Assembly: GCF_022024175.1 (NCBI RefSeq)
Contig: NZ_CP091794.1
Coordinates: forward strand, 496,001 to 560,000
Length of the DNA: 64,000 nt
Direction: 5' to 3'
Origin: Prevotella communis
GTDB lineage: Bacteria; Bacteroidota; Bacteroidia; Bacteroidales; Bacteroidaceae
Shown here: piece after piece, positions 24,839 through 33,429 of the stretch
Layout of the letters: each line of letters starts with the position of its first letter
How positions within the stretch are numbered: the first letter of the stretch is position 1
The notes under the pieces: generated by a model
The model's input: only the letters and a program-made list of their open reading frames with translations
What the model was told of the DNA's origin: nothing
Databases searched by the model: none
Made by a program: the position numbers and the translations under genes

Positions 24839-24911
24839 CGCGGAGTGGAGCAGTTGGTAGCTCGCCAGGCTCATAACCTGGAGGTCGCATGTTCGAGTCT
24901 TGCCTCCGCAA
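24839..24911 (+). tRNA. Initiator tRNA-fMet (anticodon CAT)
   Basis: The cloverleaf is complete. The first base is C opposite A at position 72, the unpaired end that marks initiator tRNA, followed by GCGGAG/CTCCGC pairing. The anticodon loop is CTCATAA, the stem carries the initiator GGG-like pairs and the T-loop is GTTCGAGTC. CCA is not encoded. Confidence 0.95.
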
Positions 24912-24916
24912 CTACA

Positions 24917-24942
24917 AAGAACGCATTTGCGTTCTTTTTTTT
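24917..24942 (+). terminator. Terminator of tRNA-fMet
   Basis: AAGAACGCA pairs with TGCGTTCTT across a two-base loop (in practice a four-base loop) and continues into eight T residues. Confidence 0.9.
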
Positions 24943-24954
24943 GTTGATAATGAT

Positions 24955-24982
24955 GAAGCCCAGCAACCGCTGGGCTTCTTTT
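24955..24982 (+). terminator. Second hairpin, GAAGCCCAGC/GCTGGGCTTC
   Basis: A ten-base perfect stem with an AACC loop is followed by TTTTC on the plus strand. It lies just past the stop of the minus-strand barrel gene and may protect both convergent transcripts. Confidence 0.75.
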
Positions 24983-24988
24983 CTTCTG

Positions 24989-27900
24989 TTATCTGCGTCC
25001 ACCGCCACCGAAGCCGCCGCGTCCGCCTCGGCCTCCGCCAAAGCCTTCGCTACGATTGCCTCGACCGCCTTCGCCGCCGCCCCATCCGCTGCTGCCGCGG
25101 CCGCCGAAGAAGTTCATGCGATAGCTGATGTGGAGGATGGCATACGAGTTGATGGCATTAACCTCTTGGTCGCGCCAACCGTTGGCATTGACGGTGCGAC
25201 TGAAATTGGTCTGTTCGCGCAGGATATCATACCATTGCAGCATCACGGTGAGAGCCTTGCCACGTAGGAAACTATAGCTCAGTTGGGCGTTCCATATCAG
25301 TTCGTCTGTATTCAGAGTGGCATCGGCATAGCCGCGCTTGCTATATACGTGGAAGTCGGTAGATAGTACGGGCCATGAAGAAGCGTTGGCCGACTGGCGT
25401 CCGTTCAGCTGATTTAAATCGATGCGTGTGTTGCCGCCGTAAGAGAAATTCCATGTGTCCAGATTACGTGAAGCCTGGAGTCGGTTCTCTGTGCGAGCGT
25501 ATGTTGTCTGACCGTTGAGTGAGAAGTTAAGCCAGCGGTTGCGATAGCTCAGCGATACGTCGGGCGACACGTTGATGCTATGCGTCACGTTGCGATCAGG
25601 CGTTGCCGTGCGGTTCAGGTTGACATAGCTTACCTGGTGACGGTAGCTACCACGAATGCTACCACTCACGTCCCAGCGGTTCAGTGTGTCAAGTCCCATG
25701 TTGAACGTCACACCGCCACTGGCATTCCAGTTGCCGTCAAAGTTGTCCGGACGACTGATGCGGCGACCGGTATTCTCTTCGTAGGTCACGATATTGCCGA
25801 TGGAATTGGTGGTGCGCTGGAACGAGCCGTTGCTGCTGAAACTCCAGTGGCGCTGGTTCTTGGGCACTTGGAAACCAAGACTGTCTTCCACGAGGGTGGG
25901 CTTGCGCTGCTTCTGGAAGTTGAAACTGAGGTTGGTGGTAAACGAGGGTTTTAATCCTGGATTACCCATTGTCACCGATAGTGGGTTGGTGTCATCGTAG
26001 ATGTCGAGCAACTGCGTGATGCTAGGCTGCTGAGTCTGTCCGCGGAACTGCACCTGCAGATTGGTATACTGGTCAAAACGGTAACGCATGTTCAGGGTGG
26101 GCGAGAGGTTCACCACGGTGCGCACCGTGTCAACGGGCTTGCCCAGATACTGCTGGATGTAGTGTGAGCGCTGAGGCTGGATATTCACACCCACGTTAAG
26201 ATTATATTTCTCGCGGTTCAGTCTGATTTGCACATCACCATTATGTGCATATTCCGTACGCTCAGAATAGCGACTCAGACTGGTTGACAGACGGTCTTCA
26301 TAGTCCTCGGGCAGGAAACCGAAATCTCGATAGTCCAGCAGTGCGTTCTGAAACTGTTCTTCGCTGATGCCTAGCAGGTCGTAGGTGCTGGGGTCATTCT
26401 TCTGGAAGCTGTAGTTGAAGTTGTAGTTCAACTGCAGGAAGATGCCTTCTTGTCCCACCATCCTTCTGCCACGATTGCCAAACGGACCGCGTCCGTTTTG
26501 TTGCTGGAGGGTATCCTCAGGATTTTCCTTCTTCTTGAAGATATAGAGCGGTTCGGTATAGGTGGTACCGAGCGAGATGCTGTAGTTCTTGTTGTCTGAG
26601 GTTGTGTAGCGGTTGGTCTGATAGGTAGAGTCATTACCCAGGCTGTTCTTTTGTAGCCACAGATGCACGCCCGACAGGTTGGCATTGCGGTTGTCGCCGT
26701 CGCCATAGCTCAGGTTGGTGCTGATGGCGATGTTGCGTCCCTTGTTGTTCAATCGTCTATAGAGTTGTAGTTGTGACCTCAGGTTTTTGTTGGTACCATA
26801 GCTCAGCGACTTGTTGCTGCGACTGTTCACCACCAGACTGTCCTGACTCAGCTCCTGCAGTCCCATGGTGCTCAGCGGGTCGGTCACATACTCAAAGGGG
26901 TCCACATTAAACGAGGCCGAGTTGGAGGCGTTTTGGTTGTCATTACTTGAGAAACTGATGTTCGGGCGGAAAGACAGTGTGGTCAGAGAGTCTATGCTCC
27001 ATTGTAAATTCATGTTGCCAGTCCACGAGTTGTTGCGCGAGTAGCTCTGACTGACACTATTTGAGAAGGCTCCACCGCGGGTATTGACGAAGCTCTCAGA
27101 GCCTGTACGACTCCAGTTGTTGGTATTACCGTGGCTCCACGTCACACGTCCGCTCATCTTCACCTGACTGCCGTTCTCCTTGCGCTGGTTCTCATAACTG
27201 ATATCCAGGGCGGCCGTCTTCGTATGGCGCTGTCCGTTGTTGTTGCCACGGCCTCGTCCGCCACGACCGGAGAAGTTGCGGTCGTTCACATTGTTGGCAT
27301 TGCCCATGAAGGTGTAGCGCATATCACCGAAGGGCTTCATGGCCGTGAGACGCACACCATAGCGCTTATCGGTACCATATCCCAAGTCCGGATTGGCCTG
27401 TATGCCGTTGCGCGCGCTACGCTTTGTGGTGAATTCCAACACGAAGTCGTCGTTGCCGTCATCAACGCCTGTCATCCTGCTCAGGTCACTCTTCTCGTCG
27501 TAGGCTTTTACCTTATCGATGACGTATGAGGGCAGGTTTTTCATCACGGCATCATTATTACCTGTCATGAAGTCGCGCCCGTCGAGCTTGAATTTCTTTA
27601 CCTCTTTGCCATTGACGCTGATTTTTCCGTCTTCGTCAATTTTAGCGCCGGGCAGTACCTCTACCAAGGCCTCGATGACAGATCCTTCGGGCACACGGAA
27701 GGCGTCGGCGTTATAAACCACCGTGTCGTCCTTAATTACCATCTTGGGAATATTGGCGGTTACCACTGCCTCGTTGATGAGCACGCTATTGGGCTCCATT
27801 GCGATGCTACCCAGTGTAAGGGCACGTGTGCTCGTTTTTGTCAGTGCTTTCTTCTGCTCTTGATAGCCCAGGAAAGTGATTTTAAGCATATAGGTGCCTG

Positions 27901-28126
27901 CGCTGACATTCGTAAAAGAAAAGGCACCACGGTCATTGGAGAGGGTGCCTCCAACAAAGGTGGTGTCTTTTTTATTTCCAATACGGTAGAGCTGGAGGGT
28001 GGCCTTCGCAAGGGCCTCTTTGGTCTCCTTGTCAATAACACGTCCTGATACGTTGTCTGTTTGAGCGTTGGCATGAAGCACGCACAAGCAGATGAGTGAT
28101 AGTAGGGTAAAAAAACGTAAGTTCAT
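24989..28126 (-). CDS. TonB-receptor-like outer-membrane beta-barrel with Gly/Arg-rich tail
   Basis: The 1045-residue protein has a signal peptide ending LHANAQ, a carboxypeptidase-regulatory-like domain (about 26-110: GRVIDKETKEALAKATLQLY), a plug-like segment (about 115-225, LPGAKIDEDGKISVNGK) and a large outer-membrane barrel. It resembles the OMP_b-brl_3 group of TonB-receptor relatives; no classical TonB box is visible. The last 38 or so residues after FFGGRG are almost only Gly, Arg, Ser and Glu, past the final barrel strand. Two further RGG-like loops are present near nt 27240-27290 and 26455-26495. No SusD partner gene is adjacent, so the ligand is unknown. The SGNH hydrolase lies 36 bases upstream on the same strand. 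Confidence 0.88.
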   Translation of the reverse strand: MNLRFFTLLSLICLCVLHANAQTDNVSGRVIDKETKEALAKATLQLYRIGNKKDTTFVGGTLSNDRGAFSFTNVSAGTYMLKITFLGYQEQKKALTKTSTRALTLGSIAMEPNSVLINEAVVTANIPKMVIKDDTVVYNADAFRVPEGSVIEALVEVLPGAKIDEDGKISVNGKEVKKFKLDGRDFMTGNNDAVMKNLPSYVIDKVKAYDEKSDLSRMTGVDDGNDDFVLEFTTKRSARNGIQANPDLGYGTDKRYGVRLTAMKPFGDMRYTFMGNANNVNDRNFSGRGGRGRGNNNGQRHTKTAALDISYENQRKENGSQVKMSGRVTWSHGNTNNWSRTGSESFVNTRGGAFSNSVSQSYSRNNSWTGNMNLQWSIDSLTTLSFRPNISFSSNDNQNASNSASFNVDPFEYVTDPLSTMGLQELSQDSLVVNSRSNKSLSYGTNKNLRSQLQLYRRLNNKGRNIAISTNLSYGDGDNRNANLSGVHLWLQKNSLGNDSTYQTNRYTTSDNKNYSISLGTTYTEPLYIFKKKENPEDTLQQQNGRGPFGNRGRRMVGQEGIFLQLNYNFNYSFQKNDPSTYDLLGISEEQFQNALLDYRDFGFLPEDYEDRLSTSLSRYSERTEYAHNGDVQIRLNREKYNLNVGVNIQPQRSHYIQQYLGKPVDTVRTVVNLSPTLNMRYRFDQYTNLQVQFRGQTQQPSITQLLDIYDDTNPLSVTMGNPGLKPSFTTNLSFNFQKQRKPTLVEDSLGFQVPKNQRHWSFSSNGSFQRTTNSIGNIVTYEENTGRRISRPDNFDGNWNASGGVTFNMGLDTLNRWDVSGSIRGSYRHQVSYVNLNRTATPDRNVTHSINVSPDVSLSYRNRWLNFSLNGQTTYARTENRLQASRNLDTWNFSYGGNTRIDLNQLNGRQSANASSWPVLSTDFHVYSKRGYADATLNTDELIWNAQLSYSFLRGKALTVMLQWYDILREQTNFSRTVNANGWRDQEVNAINSYAILHISYRMNFFGGRGSSGWGGGEGGRGNRSEGFGGGRGGRGGFGGGGRR

Positions 28127-28162
28127 CTATTTTAGTCGTTGGGTTTATGTTTTTATAGACGC

Positions 28163-28858
28163 CTAACGTTCCCAATGGTTTAATTGCCGTTTGATTTCTT
28201 TTGCCCATATTTCGTATCCCGCCTCCGTGATGTGTAGCCCGTCGTAGCTCAGCTCGTCTCTCAGCATGTTGCTGGTGGGGTAGGTCATCTGGTGAAAGAG
28301 GTCCACAAACGTGATGTCGTTTGATTCGCAATAGGCGCGGATATACATATTCGTCAGGGGGATGTCATCGGTGCGGCCTGCCAGTGTGCGCCAACGCCCC
28401 GATTTCTCATTGATGGGCAGCAGACTCTCCACAATGAGTTTCGTGTTGGGGGTCTGCTGTCTGATAGCCTCTATCAAGCCGATGACCTGTTGGGCTACGT
28501 CAATACACGGTGCATCGTTTACCATGTTGTTGATGCCAGCCATCAGGAAGATGACTTTGGGTTTGTGGGGTGTAATCTGACAGAGACGTTCCGTCATGCC
28601 GATGGTGTTGTCGCCAATGATGCCGCGATTCACCACGTTGTCCATACCTAGACGCTCGCCCCAGTTTTTACCGTTCTCTGTCAGACTGTTGCCGAGCATC
28701 ACAATACTGTTCTCGTTGATGCCGCCCTCGCGTTCAAACTGTGCCACACGTTTATTGTAGTGGGCCGTAGAACGATAGCTGACGTGCTGTGCCTGTGCCG
28801 TTGCGGTTAGCATACAAAGGCAGAGGGCAGTAAAGAATATGATGTTTTTCCTAATCAT
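28163..28858 (-). CDS. Secreted SGNH/GDSL-type hydrolase
   Basis: The 231-residue protein begins with a signal peptide (ATAQAQ cleavage region). Block I is GNSLT with the nucleophile Ser about 58, block II is NRGIIGDN (about 78-84), block III is AGINN (about 108-111) and block V is DGLHIT near 206. The set is complete for an SGNH esterase acting outside the cytoplasm, for example removing acetyl or acyl groups from glycans or lipids; the substrate is not evident. A -7 box ends four bases before the ATG, so the message may be leaderless. It is followed by the barrel gene and likely co-transcribed. Confidence 0.9.
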   Translation of the reverse strand: MIRKNIIFFTALCLCMLTATAQAQHVSYRSTAHYNKRVAQFEREGGINENSIVMLGNSLTENGKNWGERLGMDNVVNRGIIGDNTIGMTERLCQITPHKPKVIFLMAGINNMVNDAPCIDVAQQVIGLIEAIRQQTPNTKLIVESLLPINEKSGRWRTLAGRTDDIPLTNMYIRAYCESNDITFVDLFHQMTYPTSNMLRDELSYDGLHITEAGYEIWAKEIKRQLNHWER

Positions 28859-28862
28859 GCGA

Positions 28863-28870
28863 CAAAGATA
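28863..28870 (-). promoter_or_regulatory. -7 box TATCTTTG directly before the SGNH hydrolase gene
   Basis: Only TCGC separates the box from the ATG, predicting a transcript that starts at or next to the start codon. The -33 region is weak. Confidence 0.65.
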
Positions 28871-28912
28871 AGCAGAAAATTATAAAACAGGAAGGATTTT
28901 TAGGATAAATCG

Positions 28913-28956
28913 CAAAAAAAATCCAACAGCACGACCTCAATCACTGCTGTTGGATT
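28913..28956 (-). terminator. Terminator of the lytic transglycosylase gene
   Basis: AATCCAACAGCA pairs with TGCTGTTGGATT around a 13-base loop, with T8 on the minus side and CTTTTTTC on the plus side. Confidence 0.88.
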
Positions 28957-29012
28957 CTTTTTTCTTCTTTGTGTTTTCTCTAAGTAACATCTCTAAGTAA
29001 CATTAGTAATGA

Positions 29013-29447
29013 TTACTTCATACGTCTCAGTACCTTTTTATAATATCTTTCGGTAGCGCGTAGACTGTAGTTGGGTCCACCGTTCCACAAACGAATCGCT
29101 TTCTCAATGTCGTTAGATGGATTGTACTTTGACTGAATCAGAAGGAACATCTCCTTTGACTTGGCCACATCAAATCTGTCTGCCAGGGTGTAGCGCTTCT
29201 CGCTACCACGTGTCTTCAGAATGTAGTTGCATTCACGTACGGCAACAGGGGTAATCTGCATGGCACCCACTGACTGTCCGCCCACGGCTTTGGGATTTCC
29301 TTCACTTTCTACCAGAATGATGGCCTCTATCACAGATGACCAGTCAAACGGCCCTGATTTTACCGCTTTGTTTTTCGCCCCAGCGCCGAGGGGCAACAAA
29401 GTTAGAATCGATAAGCTCAGGCATAGTTGCTTCGCTATTCTCATCAT
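29013..29447 (-). CDS. Small secreted lytic transglycosylase (SLT domain)
   Basis: The 144-residue protein has a signal peptide (MMRIAKQLCLSLSILTLLPLGAGA) and a compact SLT domain with the catalytic Glu in VESEGNPKAVGGQSVGAMQITP and the C-terminal motif RLWNGGPNYS. Such enzymes cleave the MurNAc-GlcNAc bond of peptidoglycan to form 1,6-anhydro ends. I placed the start at the ATG at 29447; an upstream in-frame TTG would add residues before the signal peptide. The transcript carries a leader of about 97 bases with hairpins and two short upstream reading frames. Confidence 0.88.
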   Translation of the reverse strand: MMRIAKQLCLSLSILTLLPLGAGAKNKAVKSGPFDWSSVIEAIILVESEGNPKAVGGQSVGAMQITPVAVRECNYILKTRGSEKRYTLADRFDVAKSKEMFLLIQSKYNPSNDIEKAIRLWNGGPNYSLRATERYYKKVLRRMK

Positions 29448-29558
29448 GGTTAGTATGTGTTTGGAGGGCTTTGCCAAGGCCCTTGATGAAACATTCGTCC
29501 TTGTCTCGTCACGAGACGTTGATGGGGACGTTTACCATTTTCTTTGTTTGCAAATGTA
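29448..29558 (-). promoter_or_regulatory. Promoter (TACATTTG) and structured leader of the lytic transglycosylase gene
   Basis: The -7 box is at 29551-29558. The roughly 97-base leader has a perfect GTCTCG/CGAGAC hairpin (29503-29517), an AGGGC/GCCCT hairpin (29465-29483) and two short ATG-initiated frames: nine codons starting MVNVP, and 14 codons starting MFHQG that stops just before the gene. Confidence 0.55.
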
Positions 29559-29672
29559 GGAAATTATTCGTAATATTCCTAATAGCGAAGCCTGATTTTG
29601 TATTTATTTAAGTTAAATTCGTGACTTTCGTCAATTGTATTCTAATTTTCGTCGTTAGAAAATGGGTGTTTC

Positions 29673-32249
29673 TTAGTCTATGTCCACAACGGTGATGCCG
29701 GCACCGCCAAACTGTACGTGTTCGTCGCGGAAATGACTCACATTGGGGATAGTGCGGAGGTACTGGCGGATGAGCTGGCGCAGTACGCCGGTGCCCGTGC
29801 CGTGGAGGATACGCACGCGCGACATACCTATTAATATAGCATCGTCGATGAAGTGCATCACGGCATCTATGGCCTCGTCGCCACGCATGCCGCGCACATC
29901 GATATCCTGATGGAAATTCTGCTTGCGGTCTTCCATGGTGGCACGCGTCATCTTCGAGGTCAGGATAGCCAGACCGGCATGTTTGTTGGCTGCGGAGGTG
30001 TCCTCGCTCTTCACCTTACCCTTGTCGCATCTCTCCAGCTGTTCGGCCTTCATCTTCGTGCGCACATCGCCAAAGATAACGGTGATCTGCTTGCCTTGGA
30101 TGTTTTCCACTGTACCAATGGTGTTGAGACCTTTGATACGCACGGTGTCACCCTTCTGGAGGGGACGGTTGAGGTCGTTGGCGCTGTTGCGTTCGGCACC
30201 GAAGGTCTGTTGGCGCTTGTCGCTCTCCTCCTTCTTCTGTGCTTTCTCGGCCTTGCGCTGCGCCTTGCGTGCCTTGCGCTCTTCCATCTGGCGAAGTTTC
30301 CTGGCAAACTCTTCCTCGCTCATCAGTCCGCGGGTGTCGTCGCTCTGCACCTGCTGACGGAATTCCTGCAGTTCTTCGCGAATCTCGCGGGTACGCTCTT
30401 TCTCAGCCTGCGCCTCACGAATCTCGCGGATGGCATTCTCAATCTTACGGTTGGCCTCGGCCAGCAGTTCCTCAGCTTGCTGTTGGACGCGCTTCAGGAT
30501 CTGCTTGCGTTCGCGCTCAATCTCCTCGAGGTTGGTCTCATAGCGCTGGATATGTCCTTCGAGGTTCTTCTCGTGCTGGTGGATGGTCTGGCGCTTGCCT
30601 TCCCAGTAACGTTTGTCGCGTACGATGTCCTGCAGGTATTTGTCGCTCTGGATATAGTCCTGGCCTACAATGTCGGAGGCGTCCTTGATGACTTCCTCAG
30701 GCAGGCCGGTCTTGCGGGCTATCTCGATGGCAAACGAGGAACCGGGCTGACCGATACTGAGCTGGAACAGGGCCTGCATCTGGTGACGGTCGTAGAGCAT
30801 CGCACCGTTGACAACACCCTCGTGGTCGTCGGCGAAATGCTTCAGGTTCTGATAGTGGGTGGTAATCACGCCGAAGGCTTTCTTCTGCCAGAACTGCTTC
30901 AGGACGGCCTCGGCAATGGCGCCGCCAATCATGGGTTCTGTACCGCCACCAAACTCGTCTATTAATAATATGGTGTGGGCATCGCAGTTCTTGATCATCT
31001 GCTTCATGTTCATCAGATGACTGGAATAGGTGGACAGGTCGTCCTCGATGCTCTGTTCGTCACCGATATCAATCATGATATTCTTGAAGATGCCGCAGGT
31101 GGAACGGTCGCCAATGGGAATGGGCAGTCCGCATTGTAACATATATTGCAGCAGTCCAACGGTCTTCAGGCACACGGATTTACCACCGGCATTGGGACCT
31201 GAGATAATGAGCAGGCGCTTGTCCTGTTCGAGGAGGATATCAAGGGGCACCACTTTCTTTCCTTGTTTCTCCAGTGACAACTGGAGCAGGGGGTGAATGG
31301 CACGGATCCAGTCGAGATGCGGCTTGTTCTCTACCTTGGGCTCAAAGGCTTTCGTCAGTTGGGCAAAGGCGGCCTTCGCCTGAATCAGGTCGATGATAGC
31401 CAGGAAACGGTAGGAATCAAGAATCTCCTTGACGTGGGGACGTACCTCGTCGGTGAAGACGGTGAGGATACGGATTACCTCGCGACGCTCCTCGGCTTCG
31501 AGTTCGCGTACGCGGTTGTTGGCTTCCACGACCTCGGCAGGTTCTATGAAGACGGTCTTTCCTGTAGCACTCTCATCGTGAACAATACCATTGATCTTAC
31601 GTTTCAGTCCAGGGGCTACGGGAATCATCAGACGACCGTCGCGCATGGTGGGCGCAGCGTCCTTGTCTACCAGTCCGTCGCGCTGGGCGGCATGCAGTAT
31701 CGTATAGAGGGTGCGTGAGATGCTGCCCTCGGTCTTTTGCAGTTCGTGGCGTATGCTGGCCAGCGTCATTGAGGCGCCGTCCTTGATTTTACCATATTTA
31801 TCCAGGATGGAGTCTATGCGACGGATCATGGCAGGGAACGTCATGATGTCGGTAGTCAGGCGCTGCAGGGCAGGGTAAGTGTAGGTCACCTTCTCTTCGT
31901 CCTCGGATGCGTTTCCTTTATTCAGATAGATGACAATATTGCTGATGGTCTCCAGTGAGCGGCGCAGGTCGAAGACTTCGTTTTCCTCCAGATGGGTGCC
32001 TGTCAGACGGATGCGTGCGATTGACTCGCGCATGTCGAAGAAATACTGCATGGGGAAATCGTCAGTCGTCTCTTTCAGGCGACGGAACTCATTGGCTTGC
32101 TGCAACCACTCGTTTACTTCGTCGGCATCAGAAGAAAATGCCAACTCGTCCACCATATTGCGACCCAACGAACTCTGACACCGTTCCTTCAATAGTGTAC
32201 GGATATCGTCGAATCCTATCTTATTTTCAAAGTTATTAGGGTAAATCAT
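29673..32249 (-). CDS. mutS2: MutS2 family ATPase/endonuclease
   Basis: The 858-residue protein has a core lever domain, a MutS-type ATPase with Walker A SGPNAGGKS and Walker B LIDEFGGGTEP, a long coiled coil rich in Glu/Arg/Lys (about 520-680) and a C-terminal Smr nuclease domain with DVRG and HGTGTG motifs. MutS2 limits homologous recombination and, in some bacteria, splits collided ribosomes. The gene is single and begins about four bases after a -7 box, suggesting a leaderless mRNA. About 195 bases separate it from the lytic transglycosylase start; part of this is that gene's promoter and leader, and the rest shows no gene or clear terminator. Confidence 0.94.
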   Translation of the reverse strand: MIYPNNFENKIGFDDIRTLLKERCQSSLGRNMVDELAFSSDADEVNEWLQQANEFRRLKETTDDFPMQYFFDMRESIARIRLTGTHLEENEVFDLRRSLETISNIVIYLNKGNASEDEEKVTYTYPALQRLTTDIMTFPAMIRRIDSILDKYGKIKDGASMTLASIRHELQKTEGSISRTLYTILHAAQRDGLVDKDAAPTMRDGRLMIPVAPGLKRKINGIVHDESATGKTVFIEPAEVVEANNRVRELEAEERREVIRILTVFTDEVRPHVKEILDSYRFLAIIDLIQAKAAFAQLTKAFEPKVENKPHLDWIRAIHPLLQLSLEKQGKKVVPLDILLEQDKRLLIISGPNAGGKSVCLKTVGLLQYMLQCGLPIPIGDRSTCGIFKNIMIDIGDEQSIEDDLSTYSSHLMNMKQMIKNCDAHTILLIDEFGGGTEPMIGGAIAEAVLKQFWQKKAFGVITTHYQNLKHFADDHEGVVNGAMLYDRHQMQALFQLSIGQPGSSFAIEIARKTGLPEEVIKDASDIVGQDYIQSDKYLQDIVRDKRYWEGKRQTIHQHEKNLEGHIQRYETNLEEIERERKQILKRVQQQAEELLAEANRKIENAIREIREAQAEKERTREIREELQEFRQQVQSDDTRGLMSEEEFARKLRQMEERKARKAQRKAEKAQKKEESDKRQQTFGAERNSANDLNRPLQKGDTVRIKGLNTIGTVENIQGKQITVIFGDVRTKMKAEQLERCDKGKVKSEDTSAANKHAGLAILTSKMTRATMEDRKQNFHQDIDVRGMRGDEAIDAVMHFIDDAILIGMSRVRILHGTGTGVLRQLIRQYLRTIPNVSHFRDEHVQFGGAGITVVDID

Positions 32250-32253
32250 GCTG

Positions 32254-32288
32254 CAAAATTAATCATTTTACATCTATTTTGCAAAAAA
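32254..32288 (-). promoter_or_regulatory. Promoter TTTTTTG-N20-TAATTTTG for mutS2
   Basis: The -7 box (32254-32261) is followed by CAGC and then the ATG, predicting a leaderless transcript. The -33 element is on the minus strand at 32282-32288. Confidence 0.65.
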
Positions 32289-32300
32289 GTGCTCGAAAAA

Positions 32301-32332
32301 TTTGCAAGTTTGAAAAAATACCCGTACCTTTG
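32301..32332 (+). promoter_or_regulatory. Promoter TTTG-N20-TACCTTTG for tRNA-Ser
   Basis: Both elements are consensus with a 20-base spacer. The start near 32336 gives a leader of about 24 bases. Confidence 0.85.
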
Positions 32333-32359
32333 CACCCGCTTTGATGCAGTTCGAACACT

Positions 32360-32447
32360 GGAGAGATGGTAGAGTGGTCGATTACAGCGGTCTTGAAAAC
32401 CGCCGTGCTGAGAGGCACCGGGGGTTCGAATCCCTCTCTCTCCGCCA
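32360..32447 (+). tRNA. tRNA-Ser (anticodon TGA)
   Basis: The class II tRNA has acceptor stem GGAGAGA/TCTCTCC, anticodon loop CTTGAAA giving TGA, a long variable arm (GTGCTGAGAGGCAC) and T-loop GTTCGAATC. The discriminator is G (32444) and the next three bases are CCA, included here; the other two tRNAs in the window lack an encoded CCA, so this could be chance. Confidence 0.95.
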
Positions 32448-32458
32448 AAACATTTTGA

Positions 32459-32495
32459 AGTCCCTTGTGAATCTAGTATTTACAAGGGATTTTTG
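32459..32495 (+). terminator. Terminator of tRNA-Ser
   Basis: TCCCTTGT and ACAAGGGA form the stem, extended imperfectly by AAT/ATT, and are followed by TTTTTG. The carbonic anhydrase gene begins 12 bases later, so it depends on read-through or an unseen promoter. Confidence 0.8.
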
Positions 32496-32507
32496 CTTTT
32501 TGGTGGT

Positions 32508-33011
32508 ATGGCTTTAATCAAATCTTACAAGGGACTTTCTCCAAAGTGGGGAAAAGACTGCTATTTCAGTGAGAACGCTACGATTGTAGGCGATGTGACA
32601 ATGGGTGATCAGTGCTCAGTGTGGTTTAACGCCGTGGTGAGGGGTGATGTGGCTCCTATCACGATTGGTGACCGTACGAATGTGCAGGACGGCAGTTGTG
32701 TACATGTGACGCATGACACGGGTCCTACGCATATCGGCAGTGATGTCACTATCGGACATAATGTCACCGTTCATGCCTGTACCATCCACGATGGTGCGCT
32801 GATAGGCATGGGTTCCACGTTGCTGGATGGCTGTGAGATTGGTGAGGGGGCTATTGTGGCTGCTGGTGCCCTGGTGCTTCAGAATACAAAAATACCGCCT
32901 CACGAGATATGGGGCGGTGTTCCTGCGAAATATCTGAAGCCTACACGTCCTGGACAGACTGATAATGCAGCCCACTACGTGGAGTATGCTAAAGAGTATC
33001 TTAAATCTTAA
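32508..33011 (+). CDS. Gamma-class carbonic anhydrase-like hexapeptide-repeat protein
   Basis: The 167-residue protein is a left-handed beta-helix of hexapeptide repeats (IVGDVTMGDQCSVWFNAVVRGD). Three conserved His residues occur in HVTHD, HIGSD... and IGHNVTVH, consistent with the zinc site of gamma-carbonic anhydrases of the YrdA/PaaY type. These trimers hydrate CO2 or serve as acyl-CoA-related isomerases; activity cannot be assigned from sequence. I chose ATG at 32508 over an in-frame TTG at 32493 that falls in the tRNA terminator. The start lies right after that terminator, with no separate promoter seen. Confidence 0.87.
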   Translation: MALIKSYKGLSPKWGKDCYFSENATIVGDVTMGDQCSVWFNAVVRGDVAPITIGDRTNVQDGSCVHVTHDTGPTHIGSDVTIGHNVTVHACTIHDGALIGMGSTLLDGCEIGEGAIVAAGALVLQNTKIPPHEIWGGVPAKYLKPTRPGQTDNAAHYVEYAKEYLKS

Positions 33012-33020
33012 TTCATATCT

Positions 33021-33413
33021 TTATTTATTCTTCTCGTAATACTCAATAGCGAGTTTTACGTTCTTCTTGACGGCGTTACTTGAGAAGGTGGCACCTGTGC
33101 GTCCGTCGACCTCGGTCTTCTTGGCTTCAGATACCTTCATTCCATCCCATTTGTTCTGCAGGTGCTTCTTGCAGGCATTCCAGTATTTGGGCGTTTCCTG
33201 ATTGGGCAGGAATTCTATCTTCTCAATCTTGTTCTTGCGGATATACACTTTCAAAGGGGTAGGACCTACGTAGCCATCCACCTGTTTTCCGAGTTCGGTG
33301 GTGTTGATGACATAGGCGCCATTCTCCTTGGTCATGATGCCATCGTCTTTCTTGGCGCTGCTCAGCAGTACCACGGCAGCTGCGGCTGCACAAATCAAAG
33401 CAATCTTTTTCAT
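33021..33413 (-). CDS. Exported FMN-binding domain protein
   Basis: The 130-residue product has a signal peptide (MKKIALICAAAAAVVLLSSA) and one FMN-binding domain like that of NqrC/RnfG. The motif VDGRTGATFSS (about residues 103-113) matches the ApbE flavinylation signature DgxTGAT, where FMN is bound covalently to the Thr. I infer a small periplasmic flavoprotein electron carrier. The start is at 33413, after the waaA stop; a start at 33443 would add residues before the signal. It is downstream of waaA and gltX on the same strand, and apbE lies 28 kb away. Confidence 0.83.
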   Translation of the reverse strand: MKKIALICAAAAAVVLLSSAKKDDGIMTKENGAYVINTTELGKQVDGYVGPTPLKVYIRKNKIEKIEFLPNQETPKYWNACKKHLQNKWDGMKVSEAKKTEVDGRTGATFSSNAVKKNVKLAIEYYEKNK

Positions 33414-33429
33414 CTTATAAAGTTTAGTC

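Noticed and set aside
24955..24982. Attenuator for the minus-strand barrel gene
   Set aside because: It lies after the stop codon and its T-tract is on the plus strand.
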